From NCBI GenBank assembly GCA_944382705.1, contig CALWNE010000009.1:8982-72981 (forward strand): a DNA stretch of 64,000 nucleotides, in the 5' to 3' direction. The notes under the pieces are model-generated. The model made no database searches. It was not told where the DNA came from and worked only from the letters and a program-made list of their open reading frames with translations. This DNA comes from an uncultured Allofournierella sp. (lineage in GTDB: Bacteria; Bacillota; Clostridia; Oscillospirales; Ruminococcaceae). Within the stretch, counting starts at the first letter, position 1. Each line of letters opens with the position of its first letter. This document shows positions 1 to 8,125 of this stretch, piece after piece. A program made the position numbers and the translations under genes.

Positions 1-65
1 GCGCCTCCCTGGAGTACCTGGAGGGCAAGGAGCTGCCCGGCATCGCCTGCATCCAGAACGCCTGA
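1..65 (+). CDS. pgk: Phosphoglycerate kinase, C-terminal end only
   Basis: Reading from base 3, the frame gives about 20 residues containing ASLEYLEGKELPG and ends at TGA 63-65. This is the conserved C-terminal tail of phosphoglycerate kinase, which makes 3-phosphoglycerate and ATP from 1,3-bisphosphoglycerate. The rest of the gene lies outside the window. The next two genes encode the following glycolytic enzymes, tpiA and gpmI, which supports the call. The tail is short, so the identification rests on one conserved motif plus context. Confidence 0.85.
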   Translation, partial: ASLEYLEGKELPGIACIQNA

Positions 66-182
66 TTGATTTCCCAGTGCCTCAGCGCCCTGCCCCTCTG
101 GGGGCGGGGCCGGCTGGGGCCTTTTTGGCATTGTAATTCACCCTGGCATTCAACAAAATTCATCAAAGTGAGGGACCGAACC

Positions 183-950
183 ATGGATAAAGCAAACCGC
201 AAGACCATTATCGCCGGCAACTGGAAGATGAACAAGACTGCTACCGAAGCGGTGGAACTGATTGACGCCTTGATTCCCGCCGTGAAGGACGCTGACTGTG
301 AAGTTGTAATCTGCACTCCTTTCACCACCCTGGCCACCGCTGTGGAAAAAACCAGGGGCACCAACATTCATGTGGGTGCAGAGAATGTGCACTTTGAGGC
401 CAACGGTGCCTACACCGGCGAAATCAGCGCTGCCATGCTGGTGGACCTGGGCGTAGAGTATGTAATCACCGGCCATTCCGAGCGCCGCCAGTACTTTGCC
501 GAAACCGACGAAACTGTAAACAAGCGCACCCTGGCCGCCCTGAACGCTGGCCTGAAAGTTCTGGTTTGCGTGGGCGAAAACCTGACCCAGCGGGAGCAGG
601 GTGTTACCGAAGAACTGGTACGCATGCAGACCAAGATTGCTCTGAACGGCGTAACTGCCCAGCAGATGGCCAATGTTGTGATTGCCTACGAGCCCGTTTG
701 GGCCATTGGCACCGGCAAAACTGCCACCAGCGAGCAGGCTCAGGAGGTTTGCGCTGCCATCCGCAAGGTGCTGGGTGAGCTGTACGGCCAGGAGCTGGCA
801 CGCACTGTTACCATCCAGTACGGCGGCAGCATGAACGCTGAAAATGCCGAAGAACTGCTGAGCAAGCCCGATGTGGACGGCGGCCTGATTGGCGGCGCTT
901 CCCTCAAGGCAGATGCTTTTGCCACCATCGTGGCTGCTGCCAGCAAGTAA
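183..950 (+). CDS. tpiA: Triosephosphate isomerase
   Basis: Interconverts dihydroxyacetone phosphate and glyceraldehyde 3-phosphate in the cytoplasm. The protein has 255 residues, normal for the family. It carries substrate-binding Lys15 in NWKMN, catalytic His98 in GHSERR, catalytic Glu170 in AYEPVWAIGTG, and the phosphate-binding YGGSMN and GGLIGGASL segments. The frame is open upstream of 183, but the ATG at 183 follows a purine-rich site (GTGAGGGA) and begins the family's usual N-terminus, so it was chosen. It lies 117 bases after pgk and 34 bases before gpmI, consistent with a glycolytic operon. Confidence 0.97.
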   Translation: MDKANRKTIIAGNWKMNKTATEAVELIDALIPAVKDADCEVVICTPFTTLATAVEKTRGTNIHVGAENVHFEANGAYTGEISAAMLVDLGVEYVITGHSERRQYFAETDETVNKRTLAALNAGLKVLVCVGENLTQREQGVTEELVRMQTKIALNGVTAQQMANVVIAYEPVWAIGTGKTATSEQAQEVCAAIRKVLGELYGQELARTVTIQYGGSMNAENAEELLSKPDVDGGLIGGASLKADAFATIVAAASK

Positions 951-984
951 TTGCTTTTTTTGATTCACCAAGGAGAACTGTTTT

Positions 985-2505
985 ATGTCTAAAAAACCTT
1001 TGATGCTTTGCATTCTGGACGGCTTCGGCTGGGTGCCCGACCATGTGAAGGGCAACGCCATTCTGGCTGCCAACACCCCCAACCTGGACCGTCTGTTTGC
1101 CACCTACCCCCACACCACCATCGGTGCTTCCGGCATGGATGTGGGCCTGCCTGAGGGCCAGATGGGCAACAGCGAGGTTGGCCACACCAACATTGGCGCC
1201 GGCCGCATTGTGTACCAGGAGCTGACCCGCATCACCAAGGCCATCCAGGATGGCACCATCCGCAGCAACGAGGCCATTGTGGGCGCCATGAAAGCCGCTG
1301 CCGAAAACGGCAAGGCTCTGCATCTGGTGGGCCTGCTGTCCTCCGGCGGTGTGCACAGCCACATTCAGCACCTGTTCGGTCTGCTGGACCTGGCCAAGGA
1401 CCTGGGTGTGAGCGAGCTGTATGTTCACGCCATCATGGACGGCCGTGATGTGGCCCCCGGTTCCGGCAAGAGCTTCATCGAAGAACTGCAGGCCAAGCTG
1501 GACAGCCTGGGCCTGGGCAAGATTGCCTCGGTGGCTGGCCGTTACTACGCCATGGACCGTGACAACCGCTGGGACCGTGTGGAAAAGGCCTATGCTGCCT
1601 TTGTGGACGGCGAGGGCGACCATGGCTCCGCTGTGGAAGTGATGGAAAAGAGCTACGCCAACGGCGTAACTGACGAGTTCGTTGTGCCTGCTGTTACCTG
1701 CGAGGGTGGCCGCATCAGCGAGGGCGACAGTGTGATTTTCTTCAACTTCCGCCCCGACCGTGCCCGTGAAATCACCCGTACCCTGGTGGACCCTGCTTTC
1801 GACGGCTTTGAGCGCAAGAAGGGCCTGTTCCCCCTGCACTATGTCTGCCTGACCCAGTACGATGCCACCATGCCCAATGTGGAAGTGGCCTTCAAGCCCC
1901 AGGTGCTCACCAATGTAATGGGCGAATACCTGGCCAAGTGCGGCAAAACCCAGCTGCGCATTGCCGAAACCGAGAAGTACGCCCATGTGACCTTCTTCTT
2001 CAACGGCGGTGTGGAAGCTGCCTTTGAGGGCGAGGACCGTGCCCTGATTGCCAGCCCCAAGGTTGCTACCTACGACCTGCAGCCCGAGATGAGCGCCTTT
2101 GAGGTTGCCGACGAGTGTGTAAAGCGCATTGAGAGCGGCAAGTACGATGTAATCATTCTGAACTTTGCCAACTGCGACATGGTAGGCCACACCGGCATTT
2201 TTGATGCCGCCGTCAAGGCTGTGGAAGCTGTGGACACCTGCGTAGGCAAGGTTGTGGACGCTGTGCTGGCTGCCCAGGGTCAGGTGCTGCTCACCGCCGA
2301 CCATGGCAACGCCGACCAGATGTACGAAGCCGACGGTTCTCCCTTCACCGCTCACACCACCAACCCCGTGCCCTTCCTGGTGGCCGGTGCCGGTGATGTA
2401 GCCCTGCGTGAGGGCGGCGTTCTGGCTGACATTGCCCCCACCATGCTCCAGCTGCTGGGCCTGCCCCAGCCCGAGGAGATGACCGGCAAGAGCATTCTGC
2501 TGTAA
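985..2505 (+). CDS. gpmI: 2,3-bisphosphoglycerate-independent phosphoglycerate mutase
   Basis: Converts 3-phosphoglycerate to 2-phosphoglycerate through a phosphoserine intermediate and needs two metal ions, usually manganese. The 506 residues match the family length. Visible motifs are DGFGW at residues 12-16 (metal ligand Asp), catalytic Ser63 in GNSEVGHTNIGAGR, DGRDVAPGSG in the substrate domain, and TADHGNADQM near the C-terminus with metal-binding Asp and His. An AAGGAGAA ribosome site precedes the ATG. It is the last gene of the glycolytic run, followed by a hairpin and T-run. Confidence 0.97.
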   Translation: MSKKPLMLCILDGFGWVPDHVKGNAILAANTPNLDRLFATYPHTTIGASGMDVGLPEGQMGNSEVGHTNIGAGRIVYQELTRITKAIQDGTIRSNEAIVGAMKAAAENGKALHLVGLLSSGGVHSHIQHLFGLLDLAKDLGVSELYVHAIMDGRDVAPGSGKSFIEELQAKLDSLGLGKIASVAGRYYAMDRDNRWDRVEKAYAAFVDGEGDHGSAVEVMEKSYANGVTDEFVVPAVTCEGGRISEGDSVIFFNFRPDRAREITRTLVDPAFDGFERKKGLFPLHYVCLTQYDATMPNVEVAFKPQVLTNVMGEYLAKCGKTQLRIAETEKYAHVTFFFNGGVEAAFEGEDRALIASPKVATYDLQPEMSAFEVADECVKRIESGKYDVIILNFANCDMVGHTGIFDAAVKAVEAVDTCVGKVVDAVLAAQGQVLLTADHGNADQMYEADGSPFTAHTTNPVPFLVAGAGDVALREGGVLADIAPTMLQLLGLPQPEEMTGKSILL

Positions 2506-2612
2506 GTCATTTTTGTACAGGAAGCAGCGGTGTTTGTTTTTCATCACCCAACCAGGCAACCGGCCGGGGCCTTGGCCCTGCCGCCATTTTTCTGGATTGC
2601 TGCTTTCCCGCT

Positions 2613-2651
2613 AAAAAAATCGCCTTCCCCGTATGGGGAGGGCGATTTTTT
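2613..2651 (+). terminator. Rho-independent terminator after gpmI
   Basis: A 12-bp stem (ATCGCCTTCCCC paired with GGGGAGGGCGAT, one G-T wobble) closes a four-base GTAT loop and runs into a T stretch. It ends the glycolytic transcript. Confidence 0.85.
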
Positions 2652-2778
2652 ATATGGAAATAGCTTCCTCCGAATTTTGCTTGAAGCAAGCACCAATCCG
2701 TGGTATATTGGAAATAGATTGCAATGAGCTGGCCTTCTCTGCCGCTCATAGTCAGCCCCCCTTGAGAGGAGTCGCCCT

Positions 2779-4161
2779 ATGTCTTTTTTTGTAAAACGAA
2801 TTACCGCTGCGCTGCTGGCACTCTGCCTGCTGGCCAGTTTTACGGCACTTGCTGCAAATACTACCATTACCCAAGAGGATTTGGACAAGCTGCAAAACAA
2901 GGTGGACAGCGCCCAGCAGGATATGGAGCAGAGCAAGAATACTCTAAACCAGAACCAGCAGGACAAGGATGCTACCGAGCAAAAATCCCAGCAGCTTCTG
3001 GAACAAATCAACAATTTATCCAACCAGCAGACCGAGCTGGGCAACCAGCTGGTGGATACCCAAAGCCAGATGAACCAGAAGCAGCAGGAGTATGACACCC
3101 ATCTGGAGGAATACAAGGAACAGCTCCGGGCCCTGCAAATGATGCACGACTCTGGCAGTGTGGCCCTGATTGCCAATGTAAAAAGTTTTTACGACCTGCT
3201 CACCTTCCCCTCTATCTTGCAGCGAATCAGCAGCCATTCGGTGGACATTCTGACCCAGCTGGAGCAGGAGCATGAGGAATTAAACAGTCTGGCCAGCGAA
3301 CTGGACACCAAGAAAAACGAGGTTACCCAAAACCAGCAGGAGCTGGAGGAAAGCCGCCAGAACTACCAGGAACACCTGAAGAATTTGAACCAGGAAATTT
3401 CCGATGGCGAAGCGGAATACGAGCAGCTGAAAGCGGAGTACGAGCGCCGCAAGGAGGAGCTGGAGCAGGCCGATGCCCTTTATGAGGAGCAGATCCGGAA
3501 GGCACTGGAGGAAGCCGCCAAGGCTACCCCTACCCCTGCACCTACGCCAGAGCCTACGCCTACCCCCACGCCGGAACCCACCCCCAGCCCCACTCCGGTA
3601 GCTACTCCCACCCCGGAACCCTCTGTCTCTGAAGGCGAGTCGGACAGCAGCTCTGACCAGGAGCCAGGCGTTACCCCCAGCCCCACCCCGGTGGCTACCC
3701 CCACACCTACCCCGGCTCCCACCGCCAGCCCCACCCCTACGCCCCAGCCTTCCAAGGCTCCGGACCAGGGCGTTTCCATGGTTTGGCCTCTGCCCGGCTA
3801 CTCCCGTCTTTCCAGCTATTTTGGCGAAATCCGGGATTTTGACACAAAACCCCACTATGCCATTGATATTCCCGCCCCCGCCAAGACCCCCATCCGTGCG
3901 GCAGAAAGCGGCACGGTGCTGCTGGCCGGTTACAGCAGCAGCTACGGCTACTGGGCTCTTATCAACCACCGGGACGGCCTGGCCACCGTATACGCCCACA
4001 TGAGTGCAGGCACTCTGGCCATCAGTGCCGGTCAAACCGTTACCAAGGGTCAGTATATTGGCGGTGTTGGCAGTACCGGCTTTTCCACCGGCAACCATCT
4101 GCACTTTGAGGTGCGTCTCAACGGCACCAAGGTAGACCCCCTGAATTATGTATCTCCCTAA
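2779..4161 (+). CDS. Secreted coiled-coil murein hydrolase with M23 peptidase domain (EnvC-like)
   Basis: The 460-residue protein starts with a signal peptide (basic SFFVKR, hydrophobic core, cleavage near residue 26). A long Gln/Glu-rich coiled coil follows at about 32-245, then a Pro-Thr repeat linker at about 248-330. The C-terminal M23 (LytM) domain runs from about 335 to 455. The zinc and catalytic residues are present: His359 and Asp363 in HYAID, His407 in YAHMS, and His440/His442 in HLHFE. The layout matches EnvC/NlpD and clostridial murein hydrolases that cut or activate cutting of cross-bridges during division. An intact M23 site suggests it is itself an endopeptidase. It stands alone between terminators. 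Confidence 0.9.
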   Translation: MSFFVKRITAALLALCLLASFTALAANTTITQEDLDKLQNKVDSAQQDMEQSKNTLNQNQQDKDATEQKSQQLLEQINNLSNQQTELGNQLVDTQSQMNQKQQEYDTHLEEYKEQLRALQMMHDSGSVALIANVKSFYDLLTFPSILQRISSHSVDILTQLEQEHEELNSLASELDTKKNEVTQNQQELEESRQNYQEHLKNLNQEISDGEAEYEQLKAEYERRKEELEQADALYEEQIRKALEEAAKATPTPAPTPEPTPTPTPEPTPSPTPVATPTPEPSVSEGESDSSSDQEPGVTPSPTPVATPTPTPAPTASPTPTPQPSKAPDQGVSMVWPLPGYSRLSSYFGEIRDFDTKPHYAIDIPAPAKTPIRAAESGTVLLAGYSSSYGYWALINHRDGLATVYAHMSAGTLAISAGQTVTKGQYIGGVGSTGFSTGNHLHFEVRLNGTKVDPLNYVSP

Positions 4162-4210
4162 CCTGTTTTCAGCCTTCTGCCCTTGCAAATAACTGGCAGT
4201 GCAAACAGGC

Positions 4211-4253
4211 AAACCGCCCTTCTGGACAACCCGTCCAGGAGGGCGGTTTTTGT
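4211..4253 (+). terminator. Terminator after the M23 peptidase gene
   Basis: A long stem (AACCGCCCT...CTGGAC paired with GTCCAG...AGGGCGGTT) around a short loop is followed by five Ts. A second plus-strand hairpin, 4276-4325 (AAAGGCCCGG paired with CCGGGCCTTT, T-rich tail), follows as a possible backup. Confidence 0.85.
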
Positions 4254-4330
4254 TGGAACGGGATTTTATGGCAACAAAGGCCCGGTTTTGCGCAAAAAAT
4301 GCGCAAATCCGGGCCTTTTTCTTTTGCTGT

Positions 4331-4375
4331 AAAAAACGGTCTGGCCGCGGGGCATTTTTACCTTACAGCCAGACC
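4331..4375 (-). terminator. Terminator of the PNPOx-like gene
   Basis: An 8-bp stem (4338-4345 with 4368-4375, GGTCTGGC/GCCAGACC) is followed on the minus strand by six Ts (plus-strand As at 4331-4336). It sits just past the stop at 4422. Confidence 0.65.
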
Positions 4376-4421
4376 AGATATTCTTTTGTTGAATAGGAGC
4401 CACTATACTGAGGCAGCCCTC

Positions 4422-4823
4422 TTAAAAATGAGCCAGTACCTTGCCCTCATCCTGCCGGTCAAACAGCACTGCACTGATATGGTCCAGGTACACCAAAGCC
4501 AGATGCTTGCCTGTATCTTCCGGGTAGGCGTCCTTCAAATCCGGCATGGCCATGTAAGCCGCCTCATAAGTCTCCGGGTTGCGGTCAAAGTTTACCGTGC
4601 CCTGAATGCGCAGCATACGGGTATCGTCCAGTGCAACGCACAGCTCCAGGTTGGTGTTATCCAGCAGCTGTTTATAAGCTTCCTTATCCTTGCACAGGGC
4701 CAGGTAGAGCAGACCTTTATATATCATGTAATGGTTGACCGGGCGCACACGAGGATAGTAGCCTTCCACAGTGGCCAGGTACATCACAGGACGGTCCTTC
4801 AACAATTCCATCAATTCTTCCAT
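4422..4823 (-). CDS. Pyridoxamine 5'-phosphate oxidase-like FMN-binding protein
   Basis: A 133-residue protein of the split-barrel, FMN-binding PNPOx-like family. Features are an N-terminal helix (MEELMELL), the strand LATVEGYYPRVRPV, then LYLALCKDKEAYKQL and the AVLFDR strand near the end. Family members bind flavin or F420 and reduce or oxidise small molecules; the substrate cannot be told. The ATG at 4823 was chosen because AGGGG lies seven bases upstream; a GTG at 4838 would overlap that site. A minus-strand promoter and a leader hairpin lie upstream. Confidence 0.8.
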   Translation of the reverse strand: MEELMELLKDRPVMYLATVEGYYPRVRPVNHYMIYKGLLYLALCKDKEAYKQLLDNTNLELCVALDDTRMLRIQGTVNFDRNPETYEAAYMAMPDLKDAYPEDTGKHLALVYLDHISAVLFDRQDEGKVLAHF

Positions 4824-4917
4824 GGTCTTTCCCCTCACTTTACCGTCGGCCCTCTTTGGTTGTACGCAAAGGACCCCCGGCTTAGGGTTTTACCAGAAGC
4901 CGGGCGGCTTTTTTCCT

Positions 4918-4945
4918 ATTATAGCACCGAACTTTTCCGGCGCAA
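4918..4945 (-). promoter_or_regulatory. Promoter for the PNPOx-like gene, with leader hairpin
   Basis: On the minus strand, TTGCGC (4940-4945) and TATAAT (4918-4923) are 16 bases apart. The predicted transcript starts near 4911 with AAAAAAGCCGCC and carries a hairpin (4876-4883 with 4897-4904, CCCGGCTT/AAGCCGGG) before the gene. The same hairpin read on the plus strand looks terminator-like, so its role is open. Confidence 0.45.
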
Positions 4946-4978
4946 GTGCCTGGGCTTAATTTGTTTATTTTTTGTGCA

Positions 4979-5812
4979 TTACACCGTAATGCTGCCTTCA
5001 AATACCGTTTGGGCTGGGCCGGTCATCCAAACCCGGCCACTCTGCTCCACCCGGATGGTCAGGCTGCCGCCCAGCAAATCAACACGGATGTCCCGGTCTG
5101 CCTGGCAGATGCCCTGCATGACTGCTGCCACACCCACTGCACAGGCGCCGGTGCCGCAGGCCAGCGTTTCACCGCTGCCCCGCTCCCACACTCGCATGGC
5201 CAGGTGATGGTCTGCCACCTGGCGCACAAACTCGGTGTTCACCCGCTGGGGGAAGGCAGGGTGCGATTCAAAACAGGGGCCGATTTTTTCCAGCTCCAGC
5301 TGTGCCAGGTCCTGGTCCACAAAGGTCACGCAATGGGGGTTGCCCATGGAAACACAGCTCACGGTCCAGGCAGTGCCCTCCACCATCAGCGCAGCACCCA
5401 GTACCGGCTCTGTACCAAAACCCTCCACGGGAATCTGGCAGGGGTCCAGCACTGCCAGGCCCATATCCACCTGCCACAGCCCTTCGCCCTGGCGGCGCAG
5501 CACCTTGATGCCGCCCGCAGCTTCCACCCGGATTTCCTCCCCGGCCAACCCCCGCTCATACAGCCACTGGGCCACACAGCGCACGCCGTTGCCGCACATA
5601 CCGCCCTCGCTGCCATCGCTGTTGAACATACGCATATAGGCATCTGCCTGCTGGCTTTTGCAGATGCAAATCAGCCCATCTGCACCTATGCCAAAATGCC
5701 GGTCGCTGAGCTGGATGGCCAGCTGCTGAGGCTGCTCCACCATGGTTTGCAAACAGTCCAGATAAATATAATCGTTGCCGCAGCCCTGCATTTTTGTAAA
5801 TTCCAACCGCAT
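4979..5812 (-). CDS. dapF: Diaminopimelate epimerase
   Basis: Converts LL- to meso-diaminopimelate for lysine and peptidoglycan synthesis. The 277-residue protein has both catalytic cysteines: Cys73 in GMCGNGVRC and Cys219 in LACGTGACA. It also has the N-terminal GCGNDYIYLD and the substrate-binding MGNPHCV and VWERGSGET segments. The frame is open for 42 codons upstream, but MRLEFTKMQGCGND is the family N-terminus and AAGGTGG lies just before this ATG. A possible minus-strand -10 (TATGAT at 5900-5905) lies upstream. Transcribed toward the PNPOx-like gene. Confidence 0.96.
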   Translation of the reverse strand: MRLEFTKMQGCGNDYIYLDCLQTMVEQPQQLAIQLSDRHFGIGADGLICICKSQQADAYMRMFNSDGSEGGMCGNGVRCVAQWLYERGLAGEEIRVEAAGGIKVLRRQGEGLWQVDMGLAVLDPCQIPVEGFGTEPVLGAALMVEGTAWTVSCVSMGNPHCVTFVDQDLAQLELEKIGPCFESHPAFPQRVNTEFVRQVADHHLAMRVWERGSGETLACGTGACAVGVAAVMQGICQADRDIRVDLLGGSLTIRVEQSGRVWMTGPAQTVFEGSITV

Positions 5813-5985
5813 TGCCTTGTACCACCTTTCAAAAACCGCAGACTCCGGGGCCTGCATGGTGCTTTCTTGCCCACTTTGGGTGGGTGTATCTTGTTTTCTA
5901 TCATAGCATATGCCCCCATAAAAAGAAACAGCCTCCACCGGGACAAAATCCCGCTTACAGGCACAAAATTTCCCCTTTTAAACAC

Positions 5986-6014
5986 TTGACAAGGTGTAGC
6001 GGATACGATATAAA
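5986..6014 (+). promoter_or_regulatory. Strong sigma-A type promoter of acpP
   Basis: TTGACA (5986-5991) and TATAAA (6009-6014) are separated by 17 bases, close to consensus. Transcription would start about 6021, giving a leader of some 50 bases that ends in an AAGGAGAG ribosome site. Confidence 0.8.
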
Positions 6015-6074
6015 ATGTATAGTAATTCAATGCGCCCCCCCATGGGCTGGGCCAATATAAGGAGAGTTTAAAGT

Positions 6075-6305
6075 ATGGATACTTTCGAGCGCGTCCGTGA
6101 ACTGCTGGCGGAGCAGCTGGATATCGATGAAGAAAAAATCACCATGGACAGCGACATTCTGGAGGACTTTGAAGCCGACAGCCTGGATGTGGTGGATATG
6201 GTAATGACTCTGGAAGACGAGTTCGGCGTAGAAATTCCCGATGAGGACATCGAGAACTTCCACACCGTGGGTGATGTTGTGCGTTTTATCGACGACAATC
6301 TGTAA
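6075..6305 (+). CDS. acpP: Acyl carrier protein
   Basis: Carries growing acyl chains on a 4'-phosphopantetheine arm during fatty acid synthesis. The 76-residue acidic protein has the attachment Ser36 in ADSLDVVDMV and the usual four-helix pattern. AAGGAGAG precedes the ATG. It is transcribed alone, with a near-consensus promoter upstream and a terminator downstream, and not next to other fab genes. Confidence 0.95.
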   Translation: MDTFERVRELLAEQLDIDEEKITMDSDILEDFEADSLDVVDMVMTLEDEFGVEIPDEDIENFHTVGDVVRFIDDNL

Positions 6306-6325
6306 TTGCCAACAAGCATGATTGC

Positions 6326-6386
6326 TGCCTCCCCGGCCAAGGCTGGGCCTTTTGGCCCGGCCGAAAACGCGGGAGGCTTATTTTTC
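6326..6386 (+). terminator. Terminator after acpP
   Basis: A stem of GCCTCCC with GGGAGGC encloses a second GC-rich hairpin (GGCTGGGCC...GGCCCGGCC). A T-rich tail follows. Confidence 0.75.
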
Positions 6387-6443
6387 ATTCAGGCCCTTGC
6401 GGTCTGTGCCCAGCAATCCTTATAAAGAGGAAGGAAGTAAGCA

Positions 6444-7883
6444 ATGAGCGAACAGAAAAAAAAGCTGGTGGAGGCCATTACCCCCATCAATGAGGATTTT
6501 GCCCAGTGGTATACCGATGTGTGCCTGAAGGCTGAACTGGTGGACTACTCCACCGTAAAGGGCTGCATGATTCTGCGCCCCTACGGCTACGCCATCTGGG
6601 AAAACATCACCCGGATTCTGGACGGTATGTTCAAGGCAACCGGCCACGAAAATGTGGCCATGCCCATGTTCATTCCCGAAAGCCTGCTGCAAAAGGAAAA
6701 AGACCATGTGGAAGGCTTTGCCCCTGAGGTAGCCTGGGTTACCTACGGCGGCTCCGAAAAGCTGGAGGAGCGTATGTGCGTGCGCCCCACCAGTGAGACC
6801 CTGTTCTGCGACCACTTCGCCCATGTGCTGCACTCCTGGCGTGATCTGCCCATGAAGTACAACCAGTGGTGCAGTGTGGTACGGTGGGAAAAAACCACCC
6901 GTCCCTTCCTGCGCAGCCGTGAATTCTGGTGGCAGGAGGGTCATACCATCCACGAGACCGCTCAGGAAGCCATTGAGGAAACCGAGCAGCAGCTGAACAC
7001 CTACGCTGATTTCTGCGAAAATCACCTGATGATTCCTGTGGTAAAGGGCAAAAAGACCGATAAGGAGAAGTTTGCCGGTGCAGAAGCCACCTACACCATC
7101 GAGGCCATGATGCACGACGGCAAGGCTTTGCAGAGCGGCACCAGCCATTACTTTGGCGACGGCTTCTCCCGTGCTTTCAATGTGCAGTTTGCCGGCCGTG
7201 ACAATACCCTTCAGTACCCCCACCAGACCAGCTGGGGTGTTTCCACCCGTCTGGTAGGCGCCATCATCATGACCCATGGCGACGACGAGGGCCTGATTCT
7301 GCCCCCGGCCATTGCACCTTACCAGGTTGTGATTGTGCCCATTGCTGCCCACAAGCCCGGTGTAAACGAGAAGGCCGCCGAGCTGGCCCAGCGTTTGAGC
7401 GGCTTTGTGCGCACCAAGCTGGACAACAGCGATAACTCCCCCGGCTGGAAGTTCAGCCAGTGGGAGATGAAGGGCGTGCCCCTGCGCCTGGAAATCGGCC
7501 CCAAGGACATGGAAAAGAACCAGTGTGTGCTGGTGCGCCGTGACACCCGCGAAAAATACTTTGTATCCCTGGATGACCTGGAAACCGAAATCCCCCGTTT
7601 GCTGAACGAGCTGGCCCAGAACCTGTACCAGCGTGCCCTCACCAACCGGGAAAATCGCACCTGGTCTGCCACCACCATGGAAGAGGTCAAGCAGCTGGCC
7701 GAGGCTGGCAACGGCTATGTGAAAACCATGTGGTGCGGCAGCCTGGAATGCGAAGAAAAAATGAAGGAAGAAGCTGGCCTGTCCAGCCGCTGCATGCCCT
7801 TCCAGCAGGAAACCCTCAGCGATGTGTGCCCCTGCTGCGGCAAACCCGCCAACCTGATGGTTTACTGGGGCAAGGCTTATTGA
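6444..7883 (+). CDS. proS: Prolyl-tRNA synthetase, short archaeal/eukaryotic-type (ProS type 3)
   Basis: Charges tRNA-Pro with proline. At 479 residues it is the short form without the editing (INS) domain of classical bacterial ProRS. Class II motifs are visible: RPTSET with the motif 2 region, WWQEGHT, and the catalytic TSHYFGDGFSRAFNVQF. The C-terminal zinc-binding extension carries two cysteine pairs (CGSLEC and CPCCG) and the protein ends in YWGKAY, as in this subgroup. AGAGGAAGGA precedes the ATG. It stands alone between terminators, with no T-box-like leader in the 60-base gap. Confidence 0.95.
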   Translation: MSEQKKKLVEAITPINEDFAQWYTDVCLKAELVDYSTVKGCMILRPYGYAIWENITRILDGMFKATGHENVAMPMFIPESLLQKEKDHVEGFAPEVAWVTYGGSEKLEERMCVRPTSETLFCDHFAHVLHSWRDLPMKYNQWCSVVRWEKTTRPFLRSREFWWQEGHTIHETAQEAIEETEQQLNTYADFCENHLMIPVVKGKKTDKEKFAGAEATYTIEAMMHDGKALQSGTSHYFGDGFSRAFNVQFAGRDNTLQYPHQTSWGVSTRLVGAIIMTHGDDEGLILPPAIAPYQVVIVPIAAHKPGVNEKAAELAQRLSGFVRTKLDNSDNSPGWKFSQWEMKGVPLRLEIGPKDMEKNQCVLVRRDTREKYFVSLDDLETEIPRLLNELAQNLYQRALTNRENRTWSATTMEEVKQLAEAGNGYVKTMWCGSLECEEKMKEEAGLSSRCMPFQQETLSDVCPCCGKPANLMVYWGKAY

Positions 7884-7903
7884 TTTGGGCCTGCGTCCCT
7901 TTT

Positions 7904-7931
7904 CCCCGTGCCAATGGCACGGGGATTTTTT
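7904..7931 (+). terminator. Terminator after proS
   Basis: A perfect 9-bp stem (CCCCGTGCC/GGCACGGGG) with an AAT loop is followed by six Ts. Confidence 0.9.
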
Positions 7932-8001
7932 GTTGTTTGGCCAAACTGAGCCGCTGGTAAGTCTACTAATTTGGTATATTAACTGGATTTTCTATCTTCG
8001 C

Positions 8002-8030
8002 TGGACAAAGCCCCCCTCATGTGCTACACT
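8002..8030 (+). promoter_or_regulatory. Promoter of brnQ, with short leader hairpin
   Basis: TGGACA (8002-8007) and TACACT (8025-8030) are 17 bases apart. The leader of about 90 bases holds a small hairpin (8073-8078 with 8086-8091, GACAGC/GCTGTC) before the ribosome site. No known riboswitch was recognised. Confidence 0.5.
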
Positions 8031-8125
8031 GAAAAACAATATTTTTTAGGGAAGCTTGCCCTTCCAAGACTGGACAGCCGGTTTTGCTGTCGGTTTTGGG
8101 GCAGCTGGCTTCCTGGAGGTATGGT

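Noticed and set aside
3527..3770. Tandem CCTACCCC-like repeats, considered as a DNA repeat or CRISPR
   Set aside because: They encode the Thr-Pro linker of the M23 protein in frame; unit spacing is irregular and there are no spacers.
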